A stretch of 22,288 nt of DNA from JAJNBA01 sp035512775 (lineage in GTDB: Bacteria; Actinomycetota; UBA4738; HRBIN12): the NCBI GenBank assembly GCA_035512775.1, contig DATKDI010000033.1, positions 1-22,288 on the forward strand, given 5' to 3'. Positions 8,165-14,732 of the stretch are shown one piece after another. Below the pieces are notes generated by a model, which worked only from the letters and a program-made list of their open reading frames with translations, had not been told where the DNA came from and made no database searches. The position numbers and the translations under genes were made by a program. The first letter of the stretch is position 1. Every line of letters begins with the position of its first letter.

Positions 8165-8217
8165 CCCAACAGAGTCAGGCCGGCCCGTTCGTTATGTTCG
8201 ATTCGTGCCAGCCCTGA

Positions 8218-8613
8218 TCAGTGCGGTGAGTCGATCCGCTGTGCGAGCGTCGGCAGCATCGCGACGGCGATCTCCGGCTCCTCCTGGAGCAGCTTCGAGA
8301 AGTCCGTCCGAGAGATCGCCAGGCACCGGACCAGGGTCTTCGCGCGGATACGCGCGATCCGTGGTTGATCCGTGAGGAGCGCGAGCTCGCCGAAGAACTC
8401 CCCCGGCCCGAGCTCCCATCCGCCGCCGTCGGGTGTGTGGACCTCGACTGTCCCCTCCTCCAGCACGAACATCCCGGAGCCTGGCTGCCCCACCTCGACG
8501 AGGACCCAGCCCGCGGGTGACTCGAACTCCGTCGAGAGCTCGGCCACTCGCTCGAGACCGTGGTCCGAGAGCTCCGCGAACAGCGGGATCGACCGGAGCC
8601 TCTCGGTATCCAT
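8218..8613 (-). CDS. Stand-alone cyclic-nucleotide-binding domain protein
   Basis: This 131-residue protein is a single cNMP-binding beta-roll. It shows the opening LRSIPLFAELSDHGLERVAEL, the phosphate-binding cassette region LGPGEFFGELALLTDQPRIARIRA, and the closing helix segment CLAISRTDFSKLLQEEPEIA. The protein ends there, so unlike Crp/FNR regulators it has no helix-turn-helix. It may bind a cyclic nucleotide and act through a partner, or may be a degenerate effector domain. The ATG at 8613 follows a TAGCGT -10 element by 7 bases with no ribosome binding site, consistent with a leaderless transcript. Longer readings would enter rnpB and are not credible. Confidence 0.85.
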   Translation of the reverse strand: MDTERLRSIPLFAELSDHGLERVAELSTEFESPAGWVLVEVGQPGSGMFVLEEGTVEVHTPDGGGWELGPGEFFGELALLTDQPRIARIRAKTLVRCLAISRTDFSKLLQEEPEIAVAMLPTLAQRIDSPH

Positions 8614-8620
8614 CGCGAGG

Positions 8621-8626
8621 ACGCTA
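8621..8626 (-). promoter_or_regulatory. -10 element for the cNMP-binding gene
   Basis: On the minus strand TAGCGT is followed by 7 bases and the ATG at 8613, the leaderless geometry seen at several other genes here. Confidence 0.45.
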
Positions 8627-8647
8627 CACGACCGAAGGACGGGGTTG

Positions 8648-8690
8648 CGGGGCTCAAGCAGTGAGCGACGAAGGAGCGAACGTAGCCCCG
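8648..8690 (-). terminator. Possible terminator hairpin downstream of rnpB
   Basis: CGGGGCT (8648-8654) and AGCCCCG (8684-8690) can form a 7-bp GC-rich stem just past the RNase P RNA. The loop is long (29 bases) and no U-tract follows, so this is a weak call. It could equally be a 3'-end processing structure. Confidence 0.25.
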
Positions 8691-8699
8691 ATATGAAGT

Positions 8700-9099
<400 letters not shown>

Positions 9100-9105
9100 G
9101 CCACA

Positions 9106-9111
9106 AGGGTA
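9106..9111 (-). promoter_or_regulatory. -10 element for rnpB
   Basis: On the minus strand TACCCT is followed by 6 bases and then the first base of helix P1 (9099), the expected distance from -10 to transcription start. Confidence 0.55.
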
Positions 9112-9116
9112 CTGCG

Positions 9117-9122
9117 TACGAT
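9117..9122 (+). promoter_or_regulatory. -10 element for the 9135 lipoprotein gene
   Basis: TACGAT on the plus strand lies 12 bases before the ATG at 9135 and only 5 bases from the opposing rnpB -10 element, so the two promoters are back to back. The predicted leader is about 5 bases. Confidence 0.4.
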
Positions 9123-9134
9123 GGGTTCTCTTCG

Positions 9135-10061
9135 ATGCGTCGGATCGCAGCCAGCCTCGTGATCGTCGCCGCGGCCGCGGTCGCGTGCTCGCGGACGCCC
9201 GAGCCACAGGGCCCGCAGCGCCCGGCGAGCCGGCAGATCCTCGCGCTCGACGATCTTCGACTCTCGGGACAGGCCCGCTCGGTCGCACACGCGTTCCTCC
9301 GCGCCTACGCCGGCTCGGCCGCCGACGCCGGGCGAACCCTCAGGCCCCTCGTGGAAGGTTCGCTCGCTCGAGAATGGGCGCATTGGGTCGGCGTGCAGAA
9401 CGCCGCGTTCCCGGGCACGATCGAAGGCAGCCTGCAGCTCGGCCACTTGGGCGCAGCCTCCCCGGTACGGGCCGAAGACGGCTCGCTCGACGATCTCGTC
9501 GCCTACGGCGTGATCGTGCGTGCGACCATCACCTTCGGGTTCACTGACGAGACCGGCGAGGAGATCGCACCGATCCGGCGATCGATGGATGGGGTGGTCG
9601 TGATGATCCAAGGAGAGGACGGAGCCTTCCGCGTCATCAACTTCGTTCGCGACGGGCTCCGGCTTGACGAGTTCTTCCAAGTGTTCGACGGCGCGCGCGA
9701 GCGGCGGAGGGGCGTGACGGTGGAGATCCGGAACCTCGTGCAGCTCGAGCGATGGCAGTTCGGGATCCAGGTCACGAACGACACCGAGCGCCCGTTGCGC
9801 GTCCTGCCGGGCCTCACAGCTTTGCTCACCGCGCAGGAGGATCTCGCGAGCTCGGAACGACCCCTCGTCACCTTCCCGAGCCCGATCTCGCCCGGCGAGT
9901 CGGCCGAAGGCCTCGTCAGCTTCGTCGCCCCGCCCGCAACCGCCGGGAAGCTGGATCTCCAGGTCGCGGTCGCGGGCCCCGACGGCGAGGCGACAGGATT
10001 CGTGTTCGGCGTGCCCCAGGTGGCTGCGCCCGAGACGCCCTCTCCCAGCCCTGCGGCCTAA
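9135..10061 (+). CDS. Secreted lipoprotein of unknown function
   Basis: The 308-residue protein begins with a lipoprotein signal peptide: basic MRR, a hydrophobic stretch ASLVIVAAAAVA and the lipobox cysteine in AVAC at residue 18. The mature part has no family I recognise with certainty. Residues about 45-180 look like a folded alpha/beta domain with alternating hydrophobic strands (VIVRATITFGF, MDGVVVMIQGEDGAFRVINF), reminiscent of NTF2-like lipoprotein domains. Residues about 195-290 look like an immunoglobulin-like beta-domain with TVEIRNLVQLERWQFGIQVTN. The tail is Pro/Ser-rich. It is probably anchored to the outer face of the cell membrane. Its stop overlaps that of the convergent RNase HI gene. 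Confidence 0.8.
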   Translation: MRRIAASLVIVAAAAVACSRTPEPQGPQRPASRQILALDDLRLSGQARSVAHAFLRAYAGSAADAGRTLRPLVEGSLAREWAHWVGVQNAAFPGTIEGSLQLGHLGAASPVRAEDGSLDDLVAYGVIVRATITFGFTDETGEEIAPIRRSMDGVVVMIQGEDGAFRVINFVRDGLRLDEFFQVFDGARERRRGVTVEIRNLVQLERWQFGIQVTNDTERPLRVLPGLTALLTAQEDLASSERPLVTFPSPISPGESAEGLVSFVAPPATAGKLDLQVAVAGPDGEATGFVFGVPQVAAPETPSPSPAA

Positions 10062-10495
10062 CGCTCCCCCGCGAGCCATCGGTCGACGCCCTCGTTCGCC
10101 AGGCGATCGGCCTCGACGTTCTCCTCCCGCGGGACGTGTTCGAAGGAGACCCGATCGAATCCGGCGGCGATGCTCCGAGCGCGGCGATGGAGCGGCTGCA
10201 GGTGCGGCGCCTTCACGCGAAAGCGGCCCGTGAGCTGGTTGATCAGGAGCAGACTGTCCGATCGGAGCGTCACGGCCCTCGCACCGAGCTCTGCCGCCCG
10301 CGCGAGGCCTTCGATCACCGCGGTGTACTCCGCCACGTTGTTCGTCGTTTCGCCGATACCCTGCGCGATCTCGGCCAGCACGTCGCCGTCCTCGTTCGTG
10401 ATCTCCACGCCGATGCCGGCGGGACCCGGGTTCCCGCGGGAGGCGCCGTCGCAGGCGACGATCAGATGACCAGGATCCGCCGGCAGTGCTCGCAC
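10058..10495 (-). CDS. rnhA: Ribonuclease HI
   Basis: RNase HI cleaves the RNA strand of RNA:DNA hybrids. The metal-binding carboxylates are all present in a 145-residue reading: D16 in ACDGASRGNPGPAGIG, E56 in NNVAEYTAVIEGL, D80 in RSDSLLLINQ and D130 in NVEADRLANEGVD. The start is uncertain because no ATG precedes the core. The GTG at 10495 gives a plausible N-terminus and overlaps the upstream zinc-ribbon gene by 34 bases. That gene-pair order is also found in mycobacteria, where the RNase H domain is fused to a phosphatase; here the RNase domain stands alone. Confidence 0.9.
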   Translation of the reverse strand: MRALPADPGHLIVACDGASRGNPGPAGIGVEITNEDGDVLAEIAQGIGETTNNVAEYTAVIEGLARAAELGARAVTLRSDSLLLINQLTGRFRVKAPHLQPLHRRARSIAAGFDRVSFEHVPREENVEADRLANEGVDRWLAGER

Positions 10496-11169
10496 CTCTT
10501 CGGGCCCTCGACACGTTTCAGCCGATCGACATAGACGGACGAGAGCTGCTCGTGGCACCCCTGGCACACACCATCGACAAGTGCCACCGCGGCAACGCCT
10601 TTCTTCTGAGGACGCAGGTCCTCATAGAGCTCGAGGAACTCGGGGTCGACCGCCTTCGCCAGCGTGGCCCTCGCCTCGGTTCGCTCTTCCAGCTCGGTGT
10701 GCAGCTTCTCCAGCTCGTCCGCGGCGACGCTCCCCACCTCTGCCACCCGTGCCCGGAGAGCCTCGGAACGTTCGGCCGCGGCCCGCTCCTGGCCCTCGAA
10801 CTCTTCCCGAACCTCCATCAGCGCCAGCAGCTCGTCCTCTCGATCGGTGCGACGCTTCTTGAGGTTGTCGACCTCGTGGGTGATCGACTCCAGCTCCCGC
10901 GCGTTCGCGACCGATCCGTCGTACAGGCGCCGCTCCTCGGCAGCCGCCTTCTGCGACATCGAATCGATCTCGTGCTCGAAACGCATCTGGTCTCGAGAGA
11001 GCTCGTCCAGTCGCAGCCGGAGCTCCCCCATCATCCGCTCCGCCTCGTTCGCTTCGGCGAGGGCAGCCGCCGCGTCCTCACCCGCCTCGAGCGCTCGCAT
11101 CCGCGCCATCAGCCGATCGATCGCGGTGTCGATCTCTTGGATCTCGAGCAACGGACGGGCGGGATCCAT
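10462..11169 (-). CDS. Coiled-coil C4-type zinc-ribbon protein
   Basis: This 235-residue protein has a long alpha-helical coiled coil (about 10-175, rich in Glu/Arg/Ala heptads) and a C-terminal zinc ribbon with four cysteines, C202 and C205 in VCQGCHEQL and C226 and C229 in CEHC. It matches the conserved actinobacterial family typified by Rv2229c, of unsettled function and suspected nucleic-acid binding. It is the first gene of a two-gene minus-strand operon with RNase HI. The ATG at 11169 has a TAGGCT element 9 bases upstream, so a very short leader is likely. Confidence 0.9.
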   Translation of the reverse strand: MDPARPLLEIQEIDTAIDRLMARMRALEAGEDAAAALAEANEAERMMGELRLRLDELSRDQMRFEHEIDSMSQKAAAEERRLYDGSVANARELESITHEVDNLKKRRTDREDELLALMEVREEFEGQERAAAERSEALRARVAEVGSVAADELEKLHTELEERTEARATLAKAVDPEFLELYEDLRPQKKGVAAVALVDGVCQGCHEQLSSVYVDRLKRVEGPKRCEHCRRILVI

Positions 11170-11178
11170 GGGCGCGGA

Positions 11179-11184
11179 AGCCTA
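11179..11184 (-). promoter_or_regulatory. -10 element for the zinc-ribbon/RNase HI operon
   Basis: TAGGCT on the minus strand, 9 bases before the ATG. It lies back to back with the SDR promoter 37 bases away. Confidence 0.4.
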
Positions 11185-11220
11185 GTCGATGCTTCCCGTT
11201 CCCGCGGCGCGAGCAGCGGC

Positions 11221-11226
11221 TACGCT
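11221..11226 (+). promoter_or_regulatory. -10 element for leaderless SDR transcript
   Basis: TACGCT is followed by exactly 6 bases and the ATG. The same hexamer and spacing occur at ureAB and at the propeller lipoprotein gene. Confidence 0.55.
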
Positions 11227-11232
11227 CGCACC

Positions 11233-12012
11233 ATGCAGGGAGAAGCCGACGGAAGGGTGGCCCTCGTGACCGGCGCCGGAAGTCCCACGGGGATCGGATT
11301 CGCCACGGCGAGGATCCTCGGACGGGAGGGAGCGGCGCTCGCGATCGGATCCACGACCGACCGGATCCATGACCGGTCGGCGGAATTGACCGACGCCGGA
11401 TCCGAGGCCGCCGGGTTCGTCGCCGATCTCACGGACCGCGAACAGGTACGAGGGATGGTGGACGGGATCCTCGAGCGGTTCGGGAGGATCGACATCCTCG
11501 TGAACAACGCCGGCATGGTGACCGTCGACATGGATGGCTGGGAGGATCGCGAGTTCCTCGACATGGATGACGCGTTCTGGGATCGCGATCTCGCATCGAA
11601 TCTCGGCACGGCGTACAACGTGACGAAGGCCGTACTGCCCGGGATGGTGGAACGCGGCTGGGGACGGGTCGTCATGGTCTCCTCGGTCACCGGGCCGGTG
11701 GCCACGACGATCGGATCCACCGGGTACGCGGCGGCCAAGGCCGGGATGGACGGCTTGATGCGCGGCCTGGCGATCGAGGTGGCCCGGAGCGGCGTCACCG
11801 TGAACAGCGTGCTCCCGGGGTGGATCGCGACGGGCTCGCAGACCGATGAGGAAGCCGCAGCGGGCGTGCACACGCCGGTGGGGCGCTCGGGGACGCCCGA
11901 GGAGGTCGGCGAGCTGATCGCGTTCCTCGCGTCGGATCGCGCGAGCTACGTCACGGGTCAGACCGTCGTCATCGACGGGGGCAACGTGATCCAGGAGGCG
12001 AAGGGCACCTAG
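11233..12012 (+). CDS. Short-chain dehydrogenase/reductase (FabG-like)
   Basis: This 259-residue protein is a classical SDR using NAD(P)H. The cofactor loop is TGAGSPTGIGFATA near residues 14-27, one or two residues longer than the usual TGxxxGIG. NNAG follows at about 94-97. The catalytic triad is S151, Y165 and K169 (YAAAK). The C-terminus has the typical VLPGWIATG and FLASDRASYVTGQTVVIDGG. It could be a 3-oxoacyl-ACP reductase or another alcohol/ketone dehydrogenase; substrate cannot be told. The ATG has no ribosome binding site and sits 6 bases after a TACGCT element. The SURF1-like gene follows after 24 bases. Confidence 0.93.
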   Translation: MQGEADGRVALVTGAGSPTGIGFATARILGREGAALAIGSTTDRIHDRSAELTDAGSEAAGFVADLTDREQVRGMVDGILERFGRIDILVNNAGMVTVDMDGWEDREFLDMDDAFWDRDLASNLGTAYNVTKAVLPGMVERGWGRVVMVSSVTGPVATTIGSTGYAAAKAGMDGLMRGLAIEVARSGVTVNSVLPGWIATGSQTDEEAAAGVHTPVGRSGTPEEVGELIAFLASDRASYVTGQTVVIDGGNVIQEAKGT

Positions 12013-12036
12013 CGCCTGCGAGGGCGCCCTGCCGAC

Positions 12037-12753
12037 ATGACCGGATCGACGTCCCGGCGTGTGATGGTCGTGGGCGTCGCGCTGCTCGTGGCGGCGACCT
12101 GCGTCGGCCTCGGGCTCTGGCAGCTCCGCCGTCTCGATGAGCGCCGGGCGCTCAACGCCCAGATCCTCGGCCGGCGCTCCGATCCACCCGTCGTGATCGA
12201 GGGCGTCGTCGCGGGGACAACCCCCGACCTCTACCGGCGTGCCGTCGCCCGCGGCGCGTACGACCTCGAGCAGGAGGTGCTCGTGTTCGGGCGGAGCTTC
12301 GACGGCGAGGCGGGACACCTCGTCGTGACGCCGCTCGTCCTCGAGGACGAGAGCGCGATCCTCGTCGTCAGGGGATGGGTGCCGTTCGCGATGCAGACCC
12401 CCCCGATCCGCCGAGCCGCGCCTCCGGCCGGCGACCTCACGGTAAGAGGTTCGCTCATCCCCGACGAGGGCGACGGATCCACCACCCTGGACGCCGACCG
12501 GGTCGTCCGCGTGCTCGACGTACGGGGCATCGCGTCGATGCTCCCCTACGACATCTTCCCGCTGCCTCTCCAGCTGCAAGACCAAGCGCCGCCCCAGCCC
12601 GGGTCCTTGCCGGCGCCCGTGCCGCTGCCAGTCCTCTCCGAGGGGCCGCACCTGTCCTACGCGCTCCAATGGTTCTCGTTCGCGGTCGTCGCCCTCGCCG
12701 GCGCCGCCGTCCTGCTCCGGCGGGATCGACGGGCCCCTACAGCAACCCCTTGA
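12037..12753 (+). CDS. SURF1-family cytochrome oxidase assembly protein
   Basis: SURF1 proteins help insert haem into the catalytic subunit of cytochrome c oxidase. The 238-residue protein has the family layout: an N-terminal membrane helix (about 8-27), then GLWQLRRLDERRALNAQI, a soluble domain with LVVRGWVPF and LLPYDIFPLPLQLQ-like context, and a second membrane helix near the C-terminus (about 205-228) preceded by HLSYALQWFSFAVVAL, the family's closing motif. It lies 24 bases after the SDR gene. Its last 17 bases overlap the end of the convergent chrA-like gene. No oxidase genes are visible in this window. Confidence 0.9.
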   Translation: MTGSTSRRVMVVGVALLVAATCVGLGLWQLRRLDERRALNAQILGRRSDPPVVIEGVVAGTTPDLYRRAVARGAYDLEQEVLVFGRSFDGEAGHLVVTPLVLEDESAILVVRGWVPFAMQTPPIRRAAPPAGDLTVRGSLIPDEGDGSTTLDADRVVRVLDVRGIASMLPYDIFPLPLQLQDQAPPQPGSLPAPVPLPVLSEGPHLSYALQWFSFAVVALAGAAVLLRRDRRAPTATP

Positions 12754-14125
12754 TCACGAGCCCGGCCGCGGCGCTCCCGACGATCACCGGCACGACCTTC
12801 CACCGGTAGCGCCACAGGCCCACGAACGCCACCGCGGCGACCGCGACCGCGAACGGGTCGACCTCGGTCCAGACGGGAACGGGGAACTCGCCGCCCAGGA
12901 ACCGCACGGTCCGCACCTCACCGAACAGGGTCACGATGCCGAAGGTCACCGCGAGGTTGGCGATGACGCCGACGACCGCCGCCATCACCGTTTGCAGCGC
13001 GGAAGCGAGCCGCACGTTACCGCGGATCCGCTCGACGTACGGCCCGCCGAGGAAGACCCAGAGGAAGCACGGGGCGAACGTCGCCCACACGGCGACGATC
13101 GCGCCGAGGATGCCCGCGACGATCGGCGGGAGCCCGCCGGGGTGTTGATAGGCGCCGACGAACCCGACGAACTCCAGGACCATGATCAGCGGGCCGGGAG
13201 TGGACTCCGCGAGCCCGAGGCCCACCGCCATCTGACCGGGCCGGAGCCAGCCGAACGTCCCGACGGCCGCCTGGTCGACGTAGGCGAGCACCGCGTAGGC
13301 GCCACCGAAGGTGACCAGCGCCGCCTTCGAGAAGAACCACCCCATGTCGGTCAGCGTGCCTGCATCCGCTCTCCACAGCGCGACCGCCGCGATGGGAACA
13401 AGCCACGCGGCGAGCCCCACGATCAGGACCACGAGGCTCCGCCGCCAGGTCGGAGCCGGCGTCTCGAGTCGCCCCACCACCGATGCCGACGCATGCTCCT
13501 CCAGCTCGCGCCCGACGCCGACCTCGAACAGCGAGGGCCGGATGCTCCCGCCGATCAGCCCGAAGATGACCGCACCCGCCACCACGATCGGGAACGGGAC
13601 GTCGAGGACGAAGATCGCCACGAACGAGACGACCGCCACCCCGACCATGAGTCCGTTCGCGAGCGCGGTGCGGCCCAGTCGGACGGTCGCCTGAGCGACG
13701 ATCGCGACCACCGCAGCGGCCAGACCGGCGAACGCTCCCGCCACCCACCGGAGATCGCCGTGCGTGACGAAGACCCAGGAGAGCGCCATGAGCAGGAAGA
13801 AGCTCGGGAGCACGAAAGCGATCCCCGCGACGAGACCCCCTCGGATCCGATGAAGGAGCCACCCGACGTAGGTGGCCAGCTGCATCGCTTCCGGTCCCGG
13901 GAGGAGCATGCAGTAGCTGAGCGCATGCAGGAACCGCCCCTCGTCGATCCAACGCCGGCGCTCGACGAGCTCCTGGTGCATCAGCGAGATCTGACCGGCG
14001 GGTCCGCCGAAGTTCACGAAGCCGAGCCAGATCCAGAAGCGCGAAGCCTCCCGGAAGGTGGGAGCGCGCGGCGCCCCGTCCCCCTCGGGTTTCTCCGACC
14101 GCGATCCGTCTGAGGAGCGCCACAT
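12737..14125 (-). CDS. chrA: Chromate transporter (CHR) family membrane protein
   Basis: The 462-residue protein has two homologous halves, as in long-chain CHR proteins. Half 1 carries FVNFGGPAGQISLMHQELV, then WIDEGRFLHALSYCMLLPGPEAMQLATYVGW. Half 2 carries the matching FGGAYAVLAYVDQAAV and LAESTPGPLIMVLEFVGF. About ten to twelve hydrophobic helices are visible. Family members export chromate, but many homologues in chromate-free settings have unknown anion substrates. The ATG at 14125 is chosen because upstream codons run into ureAB and there is a TACCCT element 8 bases before it. It is divergent from ureAB with only 24 bases between starts. Confidence 0.9.
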   Translation of the reverse strand: MWRSSDGSRSEKPEGDGAPRAPTFREASRFWIWLGFVNFGGPAGQISLMHQELVERRRWIDEGRFLHALSYCMLLPGPEAMQLATYVGWLLHRIRGGLVAGIAFVLPSFFLLMALSWVFVTHGDLRWVAGAFAGLAAAVVAIVAQATVRLGRTALANGLMVGVAVVSFVAIFVLDVPFPIVVAGAVIFGLIGGSIRPSLFEVGVGRELEEHASASVVGRLETPAPTWRRSLVVLIVGLAAWLVPIAAVALWRADAGTLTDMGWFFSKAALVTFGGAYAVLAYVDQAAVGTFGWLRPGQMAVGLGLAESTPGPLIMVLEFVGFVGAYQHPGGLPPIVAGILGAIVAVWATFAPCFLWVFLGGPYVERIRGNVRLASALQTVMAAVVGVIANLAVTFGIVTLFGEVRTVRFLGGEFPVPVWTEVDPFAVAVAAVAFVGLWRYRWKVVPVIVGSAAAGLVIKGLL

Positions 14126-14133
14126 CGCGACCG

Positions 14134-14143
14134 AGGGTACGCT
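14134..14143. promoter_or_regulatory. Overlapping divergent -10 elements (chrA and ureAB)
   Basis: The 10 bases AGGGTACGCT read TACGCT on the plus strand (14138-14143, 6 bases before the ureAB GTG) and TACCCT on the minus strand (14139-14134, 8 bases before the chrA ATG). They share the central TA. Both transcripts would be leaderless or nearly so, and the two polymerases could not bind together. Confidence 0.5.
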
Positions 14144-14149
14144 CGCCGC

Positions 14150-14728
14150 GTGCAGCTGACCCCCACCGAGGAGGAACGCCTCCGGGTTTTCACCGCCGCC
14201 CAGCTCGCGCGGGCGACGCTCGCGAAGGGACTGCGACTGAACGCGCCCGAGGCGGTCGCGCTCGTGTGCGACGAGATGCACGCGGCCGGCCGCGGCGGTG
14301 CATCCTTCGACGGAGTCGCCGCGGCCGGCCGCGACGTCGTGCGCCCCGATCAGGTGATGGACGGCGTCGCCGGCATCGTGCCCGAGATCCGCGTGGAGGT
14401 CCTCCTCGAGGAGGGCTCGCGTCTCGTGGTCCTGCGCGAGCCGTTCGGCCCGGCGGACGAGGGCCCCGGCGCGATCCGCTTCGGCCAGGGGGAGGTCGAG
14501 CTCGCGTCGGGCCGTGAGCGGATCCATCTCCGTGTTACCAACCGTGGTGAGCATCCGATCCGAGTGTCCTCTCACTTCCCGTTCTGGCGCACCAACGAGC
14601 ACCTCGAGTTCGATCGGACGAGGGCAGAAGGGTTCCGGCTGGACCTTCCCGCCGGCGACTCCCTCCGGTGGGCGCCCGGCGAGACGCACGAGGTCGACTT
14701 GGTCCGGTACGGAGGGGCGGGGGCCTAA
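14150..14728 (+). CDS. ureAB: Urease gamma-beta fusion subunit, shortened C-terminus
   Basis: The 192-residue protein joins two small urease subunits. Residues 1-100 match UreA (gamma): MQLTPTEEERLRVFTAA, the GLRLNAPEAVAL helix, DQVMDGVAGIVPEIRVE. Residues about 100-192 match UreB (beta): GQGEVELASGRERIHLRVTN, RPI-like HPIRVSSHFPF, FDRTRAEGFRLDLPAG and PGETHEVDLVRYGG. Two oddities stand out. The beta part stops about 25 residues early, losing the conserved Gly-rich end that normally follows. The usual SHYHF motif reads SHFPF. The start is GTG, 6 bases after a TACGCT element, and ureC follows after 4 bases. Fused gamma-beta subunits are known (Helicobacter, and a second urease-like locus in Streptomyces), usually longer in Helicobacter. 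Confidence 0.92.
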   Translation: MQLTPTEEERLRVFTAAQLARATLAKGLRLNAPEAVALVCDEMHAAGRGGASFDGVAAAGRDVVRPDQVMDGVAGIVPEIRVEVLLEEGSRLVVLREPFGPADEGPGAIRFGQGEVELASGRERIHLRVTNRGEHPIRVSSHFPFWRTNEHLEFDRTRAEGFRLDLPAGDSLRWAPGETHEVDLVRYGGAGA

Positions 14729-14732
14729 CCGC

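Noticed and set aside
12992..14113. Plus-strand reading frame of about 370 codons opposite chrA
   Set aside because: Highly charged, repetitive His/Asp/Arg composition; the opposite strand has clear CHR motifs and membrane helices.
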